Of a stretch of 64,000 bases of DNA, positions 1 through 8,765 are shown piece after piece. The translations under genes and the position numbers were made by a program. Every line of letters begins with the position of its first letter. The stretch's first letter is position 1. Source of the stretch: Flavobacterium seoulense (GTDB lineage Bacteria; Bacteroidota; Bacteroidia; Flavobacteriales; Flavobacteriaceae); NCBI RefSeq assembly GCF_000695795.1, contig NZ_JNCA01000011.1, forward strand, positions 157,705-221,704, in the 5' to 3' direction. The notes below the pieces were generated by a model. It made no database searches. It worked only from the letters and a program-made list of their open reading frames with translations, and was not told the DNA's origin.

Positions 1-2724
1 TAAAATTTCATATTCGTAGCCTTCATCTTTTGGGGAGCTTCCGTGATCTATCCAGCTTTTTAAATAAGTTTCGTTAGATTTTTCAAACTTTGCTTTTTCG
101 TTTTTATAAGATGCCTGCGGAGCTTGTTGAAAGACTATTTTTTGCCCATCGGGAACAATATAATGTAAGCCATTTTGGTCGGTAAAGTAGCCTCCATTTG
201 CCTTCTGATGAATATTTATATTGTTACCAATTGTTTTACCATTAAATAAATTAGCTCGGTTAACATCAAACTTATATTGAAAAAGTGTAGTAACAGTTGA
301 GTAACGGCTATCATCATTATTGATGTTAGAACCCAAACATATAATTTCGTTACCAATAAAGAAATATGATTTTTTTGCCCGGAATGTGCTGTCGAACAGG
401 GTTTTTTCTTTATCAGGAAAAACATCATCTCTTAAATCTAAAGCAAAAATTCCATTGCCATTTTGAGATAACCCACTGGCAATAACACTTTCTGAAAAAT
501 TACGATGTTTACCTTCAATATATTTTGGATCGCCTTGGACAATAAAAGTCATTTTATCAACCGGTAATGCCTTTGTAGTAGCACCAGGTAAGAAAGCCCA
601 ATCAAATCCATTGTTCATTTCTAATCCTGTTGTGTTAAAACCATTTTTATCATCTCCTTGCGCCAAAAGAAGTGTGCCGAAGCTAATGTAACGTCCTAAC
701 ATGTTTTCCCCTTTACCACCTTCAAAATCCCATACGTATTTGTTGTATCCTTTTACCGTTGCAAAAGCTTTATCTTTCCTGAAAGTGAGCAATCCGGAGT
801 AGGGCATAACGGTTACACCATCGGCTGGACGGTTGAAATTTTTGCCTGCAAGGCGGTGTAATCGAACCATTAAATTCAATGTGCCAAATGTCCCCGAATA
901 AGTAATGTTGGGCATTAACATGGTATTGATATTTTTAGGTTCGCAAATAGTATAAAGATAGTTGAACAAATTAGCCATTTCAGGATCAGCTACATCATTG
1001 TCTTTCATACTCATAAAAGCAAATGCAGGTAGTGTAAATTTATCAATAGAACTGGTCATATCTGGAAAACGACCACCTACGCCCGGATGAATATTAACCC
1101 CAAAAGCGATTTCTGCCTGACGACGAAGTGCCTTTTTCAGGACTTCGGTAGAATTAGCAGAAAGAGCATAAGGCGTATCAGTCAACAGCCAATGAATCAA
1201 TGCCATTGTATTAAGAGCATTGGTTCCATAGGTATTAAGGTAAGTACCTGCATGGTGGTATATTGAAAAATCGGGTTTAAAGGTATCGCTATATCCTGGT
1301 GAAATAGCGATAGCATGATCCATATAGTTTTTAAATTCATCCATCATTTTTTGCTTGCGACCATCGTTTTCCATAAGTAAAATAGTCATTAATTTAGCTA
1401 ATGCACCGCCTCTGATTCTATCGGAATTTTCACCTTTGGTATAATCTATATTCAGTAGTTTACCTAGTTGTGTATGCCAAATAAGCATTTCGGTTTGTTC
1501 CTGTAATTTGTTCTGTGTTTTTAATTCTTCTCTCAACAAAAAAACAGTACTGGCAATAGGACTTACTTTAATTACATGGTCAACCGTACCGGAAGAAGTA
1601 CCTGAAGCCCAACCCTGATCTAATAAATAATCAAGGGTTAAAAGCGATTTTTCTTTTGCAGAAGTATTGTTGTTAAGTCTGTAATCCATTGCCTGCTGAT
1701 AGATTGAGTTCAGGAAAACCACATCATAGATTTGTCCATTTTCAGGCATATGTTCATCTCGGATAGAAAACAAAGGAATACCGTTAACAAAACCATTCTT
1801 CTTAGTAAGTTGAAGTTTTTGATAGTTAGCTTCAGCGTCTTCAATTTTTTTTGCCACGACATTTTCAATTCCGGTCTTACGTTCTTTATAATCAGTTGTT
1901 TGATCTCCAAGAATTAAAAACTCTAATTTATCGGCAATGTGTTTGCTCTCTTTTGCTAATTGACCAGCATCTATTTGTTGTTGAAATTTATAGTCGAGAT
2001 ATTGCTGATACGGAGGTAAAATTTCATAACCGTCATCGTCTCTGAAATGCGTTAATTTATGGTTTGTAAACACCATGTCGCTATGACGTTTGTTAGACAC
2101 AAAATTGAGTAATAAGAAATGATCTATAAATAATTTTCCTTCTGTTTTTATTTTCTTGTCTGGATAAATGTAGATGTTATTCATCTCATCTGAACCTTTG
2201 TAGTTTTCTACTTTTGCATCTTCTTCAAATGCAACCCAAACGGCGCGCCAACCTTTAAAATTCAGATTAACATTAAAACGATATTTTGGTGTTTTTTGTG
2301 CTGTTTCGGCATTACTACCTACCTGAAAAATCATTTTTCCAGTTGATGGTTTCTCTTGGTATAACCACATTTTTATACCACCAAAACGCTGTTTGGGATA
2401 GTAAGATGGCTCGTAAAATTCAGGTTGACCACCAGGGTATAAATCTCCGGCTTCTTTTAATCCTTTTAGATTATTGATGGAGATTGAAGCCCCTTTTTGC
2501 CAATTCCATTCTAAAGATTTTTCTCCACTTTTAAAATGAGCATCAGATAAAGAGAGTTTACTATTTTTTGTATCCCAGTTTTGTATATCAGCCTTAGACT
2601 CAAAACTAAGCTCATTAGTGATAAGTTTGTTGGCATAATCTTGCATTGTTTGTGCCTGCAGCGCAATATTACTGATACAAGTTACCAATAAGAGTAGGCT
2701 TGTGTGTTTTTTTATTTTTAACAT
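1..2724 (-). CDS. PL8 chondroitin ABC-type lyase, C-terminus cut by window edge
   Basis: The reading frame is open from an ATG at 2724 to base 1 (908 codons, no stop), so the C-terminus lies outside the window. A signal peptide (MLKIKKHTSLLLLV...ALQAQ) indicates export. Residues about 30-200 resemble the N-terminal jelly-roll of chondroitin ABC lyases (GGIKMWLYQEKP). The alpha-toroid follows, with the catalytic-type motif HHAGTYLNTYG (His490/491, Tyr495/499) and a GRFPD arginine motif like the LAGRHP motif of Proteus chondroitinase ABC. The beta-sandwich half starts near GYNKYVWDFEGGKGEN. Family members cleave chondroitin or dermatan sulfate or hyaluronan by beta-elimination, leaving unsaturated uronates that the GH88 gene of this locus could process. 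It is last in the leftward series of PUL genes, 69 bp after the mutarotase. The exact substrate within PL8 cannot be read from sequence alone. Confidence 0.9.
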   Translation of the reverse strand, partial: MLKIKKHTSLLLLVTCISNIALQAQTMQDYANKLITNELSFESKADIQNWDTKNSKLSLSDAHFKSGEKSLEWNWQKGASISINNLKGLKEAGDLYPGGQPEFYEPSYYPKQRFGGIKMWLYQEKPSTGKMIFQVGSNAETAQKTPKYRFNVNLNFKGWRAVWVAFEEDAKVENYKGSDEMNNIYIYPDKKIKTEGKLFIDHFLLLNFVSNKRHSDMVFTNHKLTHFRDDDGYEILPPYQQYLDYKFQQQIDAGQLAKESKHIADKLEFLILGDQTTDYKERKTGIENVVAKKIEDAEANYQKLQLTKKNGFVNGIPLFSIRDEHMPENGQIYDVVFLNSIYQQAMDYRLNNNTSAKEKSLLTLDYLLDQGWASGTSSGTVDHVIKVSPIASTVFLLREELKTQNKLQEQTEMLIWHTQLGKLLNIDYTKGENSDRIRGGALAKLMTILLMENDGRKQKMMDEFKNYMDHAIAISPGYSDTFKPDFSIYHHAGTYLNTYGTNALNTMALIHWLLTDTPYALSANSTEVLKKALRRQAEIAFGVNIHPGVGGRFPDMTSSIDKFTLPAFAFMSMKDNDVADPEMANLFNYLYTICEPKNINTMLMPNITYSGTFGTLNLMVRLHRLAGKNFNRPADGVTVMPYSGLLTFRKDKAFATVKGYNKYVWDFEGGKGENMLGRYISFGTLLLAQGDDKNGFNTTGLEMNNGFDWAFLPGATTKALPVDKMTFIVQGDPKYIEGKHRNFSESVIASGLSQNGNGIFALDLRDDVFPDKEKTLFDSTFRAKKSYFFIGNEIICLGSNINNDDSRYSTVTTLFQYKFDVNRANLFNGKTIGNNINIHQKANGGYFTDQNGLHYIVPDGQKIVFQQAPQASYKNEKAKFEKSNETYLKSWIDHGSSPKDEGYEYEIL

Positions 2725-2793
2725 TTGTTTGAATTTTAATATTATTCAAGAGTATAGTCTATTCCTATCAACTATTTTAATTTTCTGATTGTA

Positions 2794-3156
2794 TTAGTCC
2801 ATTGTATAAATACACTCCATCAATCTCCACTTTTGATCTGCTGTAGCCTTTTCATCAGTATCCTGAAATTGTGCCATGTGAGATTCCCATTCTTGTTGTC
2901 TCGGTTTTTTTGATAATTCTAACATGGCTTTGTCGTGATCAAAATCGACTACGGTATCCATAATCATAAACAGCGTTGTATCGATTAAGTAAATTTCCAT
3001 ATTCAGAATTCCTACTTCTTTCATACCCATGGTAATTTCTGGCCATGTAGCACCCTTAGCATGTGATTTTTTATAATTTTCAATTAGTGCTTTATCATTT
3101 CGCAATTCCATGGTTTTGCAAAAACGTTTAAACGGGATTTTTATATCTTTTTTCAT
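2794..3156 (-). CDS. L-rhamnose/L-fucose mutarotase family protein (RhaM-like)
   Basis: A 120-aa cytoplasmic protein with no signal peptide. The motif KSHAKGATWPEITMGMKEVG, followed by NMEIYLIDTTLFMIMDT, matches the RhaM/DUF718 ferredoxin-like mutarotase pattern (H...WPE...GI.NY.IY...LF). The WRLMECIYTMD tail is also typical. Family members interconvert alpha and beta anomers of L-rhamnose or related sugars before isomerisation. No rhamnose or fucose isomerase, kinase or aldolase gene is visible here, so the sugar served is uncertain. The GH29-type fucosidase in the same locus makes L-fucose a reasonable guess. The gene lies between two lyase genes on the same strand and is probably co-transcribed with them. 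Confidence 0.8.
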   Translation of the reverse strand: MKKDIKIPFKRFCKTMELRNDKALIENYKKSHAKGATWPEITMGMKEVGILNMEIYLIDTTLFMIMDTVVDFDHDKAMLELSKKPRQQEWESHMAQFQDTDEKATADQKWRLMECIYTMD

Positions 3157-3241
3157 TATTTAAATTATTAGTTGGAGTTATTAAAATGGCTAATGCTATA
3201 ATGGACAAACGAAAGCAATTTTAGTTGGGTATTATTTATAA

Positions 3242-6004
3242 TTATTCGGGTACCATCATTGGGTAACGGTCTATAGATTCTTGAAAACCTTTAGTCTTAT
3301 TGATTAATACGGTACTAAGCGAAAATTTTCTGGCTTTGGTTTTTGATGAGTCATTAGAAGGTCCATACAGCAAATATTCGCCGTTGGCCTTATTTTCTAT
3401 TTCTAATCTTGCCGTTTGATCCAAGTTTAATTGTCCGTTTATAATATAATCTCCTACAACGATATTTCCTTTACTGTCAGGCTGTATGTTTATAAACGAT
3501 AAACTATTGCTTTCATCAATTTGGATAACCGCTAAAAAGCGCATTTCCTTTGATTTTTCAGTATTTTCTGCTTTAAAATGAAATTGTTGTTTATCAAATT
3601 TTTTGGCAGGCCTGCCTCTTTGTGGATTGAGCCAATCGAAGGGTTTTACATAAGAACTGTCCACCAGAGTTTTGTTAGTTGGGATACTACTAAAAACATG
3701 AACAGATGCATCGGCATTATCACTGTTTGCTATCAATGATTGATCTTTTGGATTTAAAGTCATGTTGGCTCTTTGTAATCCGTTAAGTTGGAAAGTCCAG
3801 TTTACCGGTTTTTTTGCTTCCAGTTCATCGTAAACCACAACAATATTAGGGCGTAAAAGAACTAAGTGTCTGCGGAATTTACTCACTTTTGGATCATCTT
3901 CTTCGTTGACAATGAAACCGTTTTTAGCATCATACACATTAGCGTTTTTCAATACAGTAATCCAGTTAATTCCGAGAGAATCTATTTTTTTGTAAGCATT
4001 AGAAGCATCTCCCATTATGTAGGTCATGCTTTCACCATCTAAATAACGAGGAATCCAGCCGTAAGCACTTTGAGTATATCCTTGTGTTTTGCCATCAACC
4101 GTAATGGTGTTTCTGGCACGGCTGTGTTTTTGTGCTACCAAGTAGTGTTTATCCTGAGTGGTTATACGATAACCGGTTGGGTAAAACAAGGGTTTTCCTT
4201 TATAAACAATATTGAAACTATTATGTTCAGCCATAGCATGTGAACCAACACCGAAAGGAGAGCTGTAAAATGACAGAAATAAGTTCTTGTTAGCATCTAA
4301 AACATTGGTATTTATCATAGCCATACCGCTTTCAGGAAAAACTGCTGATTGCGGGATTTTGTTCCAATTCAAAGGAGCTATTTTTTTAGGCTGATGCTGT
4401 AAGCGATACTCTAAAAAACCACCATTCTTAAATTGATAGACACTATCTAGTGATTGGTCAGATAATTTATAGGCATAGTTAATGGCAAAAGGATTATTTA
4501 ATTCCTGTCCGAGGATATAAGCAAATCCGGTACGAAGTTTATTTAACTGATCCCATTCTTCACTACCATCGGCAAATCCATCTCCGGCTGATTTGATAGG
4601 AAGAGTATAGGCTAAAGCATTGGCACAGTTTGAAAACCAAGGATGAGAGAAAGTATTAACACCGAATAAATCTCTAAACAAAAGAAAATTGTTAACCATT
4701 GATTCCATACTTACATGCAGATAACCCATATTACCATTAGCCCAAACACCGTCAGAAGCAAAACCACCGGCTGGAGAACGCGACAGCCAAATATCGTATA
4801 GCATGCCCACCCAAATTTTAGCATCGGCTAAATGGTCTTTCATTACTAAAGAAGCTACAAAGGCATCGTGAAATGTATGCTGAAAAAAATGCTCAGCCAG
4901 TAAACCATCAGCAGAACCTATGTTTTCGTGAACAGCTTCGCTTAATATTAAATTAGCTACGATAGAAATAAATTTTTCAAACTTTTTTTTGTCTTCTGCC
5001 GAAATTTTATTGTAGGCAATATCATAAGCCATTGCTAAAGTAGACATGGATTTAGAAGCTGAAAAATCCGATTTCTCATACATCTCAGCACCGTTTAATG
5101 AAGCGATATAGTTAGCCATTGTTAAGGCTTTTTTCAAATATTTTTCGTCGTGATTAATTTCATAAGCCATTAAGAGGTTTTCTATATTAGCATCAATTGC
5201 TTCCACTTCGTAGCGTAAACGAAATTTCATAATCTGATCGCGTTCCTGTTTTGTAGCTGTTGAAGGTATAGGTTCTCCCTTTACCTTGTAGTCTTCTATT
5301 TGTTTCTTTAGCGCAGCATCTGCTTTGCTTTTGTATTGCGCTATAAGCGTTTTTTGATCTTCAGTTGGGTTTTTAATATTTAAAGGCTTAAAAATACGCG
5401 GATGTTGTGCAGGGATTTTTGCCAAAGCTTCATTCTCTTTTGGGGATTCAAATTTTGGAACGATTGATAAAATTTCAATTTCATAAGTTTCTGACCATTT
5501 TCCACCTGCCGTGCGGTAACGCCAGTACCAGGTTCCAGGTGCCAAGGCTTTGTGATTATTGTAAAAAGGCATTCGTAAGCCTGTTACTGAAAGTGTTGTT
5601 TTACTGGAAAGATCTTTAGTTTGCCCCAATTGAAAATCATAACGTTTGTATTCATTCAGTTTTTTTTCACTAGGCTCTTCCGGAAAAGTTTTTGGGTATT
5701 CAAAATCAGCCATTGGCCAGGTAAATATTGGCGGATTAGCTATTAATTGATGCCCTTTTGTAGGGTAAGGAAATTCTCTGTTACCTTGTTGTCTAACAGC
5801 ATTTATGCTTAAGGTTTTATTACCATCACCATTACTGGTTTCATTACTTTTTACTTTGTAAACCTCAGAAAATTGATTAAACCCTTTAAAAATTTGTCCT
5901 AAGGTAGTTTGTGCAAAAGTTGTTTGAACCGACAAAGATATTGTCAGTAGTAAAATGATTTTAATTGTTCTGTTTTGCGTCAAATGTTGGGATAAATTAA
6001 GCAT
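3242..6004 (-). CDS. Heparinase II/III-type polysaccharide lyase with N-terminal fibronectin-like/DUF4962 region
   Basis: A 920-aa exported protein (signal peptide ending ...VQTTFAQ). Residues about 80-185 look like a fibronectin-type substrate-binding module (NPPIFTWP, APGTWYWRYR). From HPRIFKPLNI onward comes the helical toroid of the DUF4962/heparinase II type. The C-terminal half is the Hepar_II_III beta-sandwich, with MAEHNSFNIVYKGKPLF carrying the conserved His (about residue 594), and ARNTITVDGKTQG. The fold indicates a uronate-cleaving lyase. The PL family number could not be assigned: homologues act on heparan, chondroitin/hyaluronan, alginate or ulvan. It sits in the leftward PUL between the DUF6250-like gene and the mutarotase. 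Confidence 0.85.
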   Translation of the reverse strand: MLNLSQHLTQNRTIKIILLLTISLSVQTTFAQTTLGQIFKGFNQFSEVYKVKSNETSNGDGNKTLSINAVRQQGNREFPYPTKGHQLIANPPIFTWPMADFEYPKTFPEEPSEKKLNEYKRYDFQLGQTKDLSSKTTLSVTGLRMPFYNNHKALAPGTWYWRYRTAGGKWSETYEIEILSIVPKFESPKENEALAKIPAQHPRIFKPLNIKNPTEDQKTLIAQYKSKADAALKKQIEDYKVKGEPIPSTATKQERDQIMKFRLRYEVEAIDANIENLLMAYEINHDEKYLKKALTMANYIASLNGAEMYEKSDFSASKSMSTLAMAYDIAYNKISAEDKKKFEKFISIVANLILSEAVHENIGSADGLLAEHFFQHTFHDAFVASLVMKDHLADAKIWVGMLYDIWLSRSPAGGFASDGVWANGNMGYLHVSMESMVNNFLLFRDLFGVNTFSHPWFSNCANALAYTLPIKSAGDGFADGSEEWDQLNKLRTGFAYILGQELNNPFAINYAYKLSDQSLDSVYQFKNGGFLEYRLQHQPKKIAPLNWNKIPQSAVFPESGMAMINTNVLDANKNLFLSFYSSPFGVGSHAMAEHNSFNIVYKGKPLFYPTGYRITTQDKHYLVAQKHSRARNTITVDGKTQGYTQSAYGWIPRYLDGESMTYIMGDASNAYKKIDSLGINWITVLKNANVYDAKNGFIVNEEDDPKVSKFRRHLVLLRPNIVVVYDELEAKKPVNWTFQLNGLQRANMTLNPKDQSLIANSDNADASVHVFSSIPTNKTLVDSSYVKPFDWLNPQRGRPAKKFDKQQFHFKAENTEKSKEMRFLAVIQIDESNSLSFINIQPDSKGNIVVGDYIINGQLNLDQTARLEIENKANGEYLLYGPSNDSSKTKARKFSLSTVLINKTKGFQESIDRYPMMVPE

Positions 6005-6060
6005 TATCGTATAATTTTTTGGGTTGGATTGGTGGTTGTTTTTTTGCTAATTAATTATAA

Positions 6061-6753
6061 CTAATCAAGAGCATATATTTTTAAGTTCCTGATTTCCTGT
6101 CGGGATTGTAAACTTCTAAATCCAAAATATCCCGATGTTAACGGGGAAGGGTCTGTATATTGAAAAAATAATTCTTCGTTTATCCAAAAACTGGATGTTC
6201 CATCTTTTACAATTGTTTTAATATGATATACTTTTTCGGCTTCAAGTAAATGTTCTTTATCAGTGTATTCCTTTATTACAGGTTTTGATTCAGGCGTCAG
6301 GTATTTTCTAAAACGTGTGGTTTTATTATTCCATCCGCCAATACCTGCATAATATAAAGAGAGGTCATCATATTCCTGAAATTTACCACGACGGGTAAAT
6401 AAAGTGTCTTTTTTAGGGTCTGTAGCCATCCAAAATTGGTTCATATCACTAACACGGTCATTGCATTTTTGATCCATACGTACAACTCTATCGTATTCAA
6501 TTCGTATATTGCCACTAAGCTTTTTATTCAACCAAACCGTAACACCTCCCCAAGTATCTAATATCAAAGCATTTTTGTGGGTATAAACGGTAGAGGTATG
6601 ACCAGGTAAATTATCTATCTCTGCTACCCAGATATGACAATCAAGCGGTTTCGAAAAATCCGCTTGAAATAGTAGTTTATCTTTTTTTTGAGCAAAGACA
6701 ACATTTGTTAATAGACAAAGACTAATTAGTATTTTCGTTTTGATTAAACTCAT
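6061..6753 (-). CDS. DUF6250-like exported jelly-roll protein
   Basis: A 230-aa exported protein (signal peptide ending ...TNVVFAQ). The body reads as a concanavalin-like beta-sandwich: LFQADFSKPLDCHIWVAEI near the start, GGVTVWLNKKLSGNIRIEYD in the middle, and SGYFGFRSLQSRQEIRNLKIY at the end. This pattern is typical of DUF6250 proteins in Bacteroidota PULs. No catalytic residues can be named with confidence. The role may be carbohydrate binding or an uncharacterised lyase or hydrolase. It lies 9 bp from a second jelly-roll gene with the same ending pattern (GGYWGFR), so the two probably arose from a shared fold and work together at the cell surface or in the periplasm. Confidence 0.7.
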   Translation of the reverse strand: MSLIKTKILISLCLLTNVVFAQKKDKLLFQADFSKPLDCHIWVAEIDNLPGHTSTVYTHKNALILDTWGGVTVWLNKKLSGNIRIEYDRVVRMDQKCNDRVSDMNQFWMATDPKKDTLFTRRGKFQEYDDLSLYYAGIGGWNNKTTRFRKYLTPESKPVIKEYTDKEHLLEAEKVYHIKTIVKDGTSSFWINEELFFQYTDPSPLTSGYFGFRSLQSRQEIRNLKIYALD

Positions 6754-6762
6754 GTTTGTTTA

Positions 6763-7617
6763 CTATTTGTAATTGTACACTTTAATATTATCGTATTCAC
6801 CCAATGCGCAAGGCATTAACCTAAAGCCCCAGTAACCGCCTTCTAATGGTTTGTCATCTTTATAAGTGAAAATTGTTTTTCCATCAATAATGTAGCTTAT
6901 TTGGTCTTTAATTTTTTTGATTTCACAGTGGTAGGTTTTATTTAGATCTTTAGAAACGATGTCTTCGCCTTCGTATAGCATTTTTCTTCCCGGAGCTTTG
7001 CGCAAATTGGCGGTTTTACGTTGAGGTTCTAAATAAGAAATACGGTAATTATTCAATTCACCTGCCATTAGTTCAGAGGAAATTCCATTGCGAACCGGAA
7101 GTGTTTTATCGAAAATTCCTTTTCCGTTGGTACCCAAAGCAGAGAATAATACCATGTGCAGCGGAGTAGGGTAGAGCGCTTTAAAATCAAATTCAATAGA
7201 ATAACTATCTTCTGTCTGGAATTTTTTGTTCCAGAAATTAAAACTCCCACCTAAAAACTGAGCCTCTTTTTTATTTGCATCCGTTTCAGTTGTAACCTTA
7301 GCAAAATATCCAGATATGTTTTTGCCATATTTTTTAGTCATTGCCTCGATAATATAAGGCTGATATTCATCTGAATTATTTTTTTTAGAAATTTTGCCCT
7401 CATCCATTAACTTTTTTAATAGCTGAAAATAGGTGGGTTCTAAAATTAATTTTCCATTACGAATGAACGATTTTCCTTCGCCTTCAATCTTCCAGTCTTT
7501 AAGTTCACGGTTTTTATTAAATTCATAACTGCAAACCAATACTTTATTTTGATTGGTTTGAGAATAGCCTACAAGGCTGGAATAGAGAAGAGCGATAACT
7601 AAAAAAGTGTTGTTCAT
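6763..7617 (-). CDS. DUF1961-like exported jelly-roll protein
   Basis: A 284-aa protein with a signal peptide (MNNTFLVIALLYSSLVGYSQ). It starts the mature part with CSYEFNKNRELKDWKIEGEG and ends with GGYWGFRLMPCALGEYDNIKVY, the usual strands of a LamG/DUF1961-type beta-sandwich. The middle (FNFWNKKFQTEDSYSIEFDF) also fits. DUF1961 and relatives occur in PULs for uronic-acid polysaccharides, but their reaction is not established to my knowledge. It lies 15 bp downstream of the PL13 lyase gene and 9 bp upstream of the DUF6250-like gene, which strongly suggests one transcript. It could be a binding protein or an undescribed enzyme. Confidence 0.65.
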   Translation of the reverse strand: MNNTFLVIALLYSSLVGYSQTNQNKVLVCSYEFNKNRELKDWKIEGEGKSFIRNGKLILEPTYFQLLKKLMDEGKISKKNNSDEYQPYIIEAMTKKYGKNISGYFAKVTTETDANKKEAQFLGGSFNFWNKKFQTEDSYSIEFDFKALYPTPLHMVLFSALGTNGKGIFDKTLPVRNGISSELMAGELNNYRISYLEPQRKTANLRKAPGRKMLYEGEDIVSKDLNKTYHCEIKKIKDQISYIIDGKTIFTYKDDKPLEGGYWGFRLMPCALGEYDNIKVYNYK

Positions 7618-7632
7618 TTGATAATTTTTACA

Positions 7633-8721
7633 TTATTGTTTTTGAATGGTTTCTGTGAAACCACTATGTTCTACTGTAAAGCCATCTTTAAAAGGTTTGT
7701 AAATACCATATTTAAAATAAGGACCTAATTCATCATTTTTACCTATGTCAACATTTTTAATATCACACAGTACTTTGTCATCCATCCACATTTTAATGTA
7801 TCCTTTTTCTAAAACTTCATCTGAGGTATGACTGTATTTGCTGTATTTTATTTCCATTTTAAAATGAATCCATTTGTTGATGGGCACATTGCTGGTAGGT
7901 TCAGAAAAAGCTAAAAATCCGGTTTTACCATCTGTACCAATTACTTTACCCACCGGTACTTTATTAGGGTAAGGTCTGGTTCTGGTTTCACTGTCTGAAA
8001 CTCTTTCGGCGCTGCTACGTACTAACATATACAAATAGGGTGGACGGTAGCTCATTTCGGCAATTGGCCCACCAGCAGCAGCATCTACACGCCATCCATT
8101 TGGCTTTTTAGTTTTGATGTTTTTACCTATGTGTTTGTCAAAATACATTGTATCTAAGATTGCAGTCATCTCTTTTATTGATACTTTGAGCATCTCTCCT
8201 TTGGGATTGATAAGTAATGTGCGATCTGGTCTACCGTGTATTTGTGCAATAATTCCTCCTTTGGTTGGTGATTCGGCCTCAGGAAATCTGGTGTACCAGT
8301 CATAGGTTACTATATCTCCATAATTACCGTGGAACGAATTGATATAACCTTCAAAAATTTTAGATAAGTCATTGATTTCTTCATCAGAATATCCTTTTAG
8401 GTTTTCTTTGGTTCCAAATGTAGAGGAAAGCTCGATACGATTAGCTTCTCCGGTACAAATGAATTTATAGACCGGATTTCCTTTATACAGATTTTTTGTG
8501 TCTTCGATGATGATACCATTAGGTTCCTTATCTCCTATGGGAATAAATTGATTGTCCAGAATTTGTTCCGGCGTGGCAATGTTTTTTTGTTCGCTTAGTC
8601 TCCAGGTTATTTTTCGGATGTCTTTTTTTTGCTCTGCTACCGATTTGTTACTTTGAGAATAACCGGAGCTCATGTAGAGTGTTCCAGCAATTGCTAAACA
8701 AAGGTTTACTGTTGATTTCAT
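7633..8721 (-). CDS. PL13 heparin lyase I (heparinase I)
   Basis: A 362-aa exported protein aligning along its length with Pedobacter heparinus and Bacteroides heparinase I as I remember those sequences. LDNQFIPIGDKEP matches the early IDNKWVAVG segment, AQIHGRPDRTLLINPKGEM matches AQWHGAPSRTLVATPEGE (catalytic His, here His162), PNGWRV is shared, and PYFKYGIYKP near the C-terminus carries the catalytic Tyr region (Tyr341). The fold is a beta-jelly-roll. It cleaves sulfated heparin or heparan by beta-elimination at 2-O-sulfated iduronate. It is followed closely by the two jelly-roll genes and preceded by the sulfatase gene. With the PL12 gene it makes heparin/heparan sulfate the best-supported substrate of this locus. 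Confidence 0.87.
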   Translation of the reverse strand: MKSTVNLCLAIAGTLYMSSGYSQSNKSVAEQKKDIRKITWRLSEQKNIATPEQILDNQFIPIGDKEPNGIIIEDTKNLYKGNPVYKFICTGEANRIELSSTFGTKENLKGYSDEEINDLSKIFEGYINSFHGNYGDIVTYDWYTRFPEAESPTKGGIIAQIHGRPDRTLLINPKGEMLKVSIKEMTAILDTMYFDKHIGKNIKTKKPNGWRVDAAAGGPIAEMSYRPPYLYMLVRSSAERVSDSETRTRPYPNKVPVGKVIGTDGKTGFLAFSEPTSNVPINKWIHFKMEIKYSKYSHTSDEVLEKGYIKMWMDDKVLCDIKNVDIGKNDELGPYFKYGIYKPFKDGFTVEHSGFTETIQKQ

Positions 8722-8765
8722 GATTTTAGTTTTTATAATTTTATACTATAACAGTTCGTTGGTTA

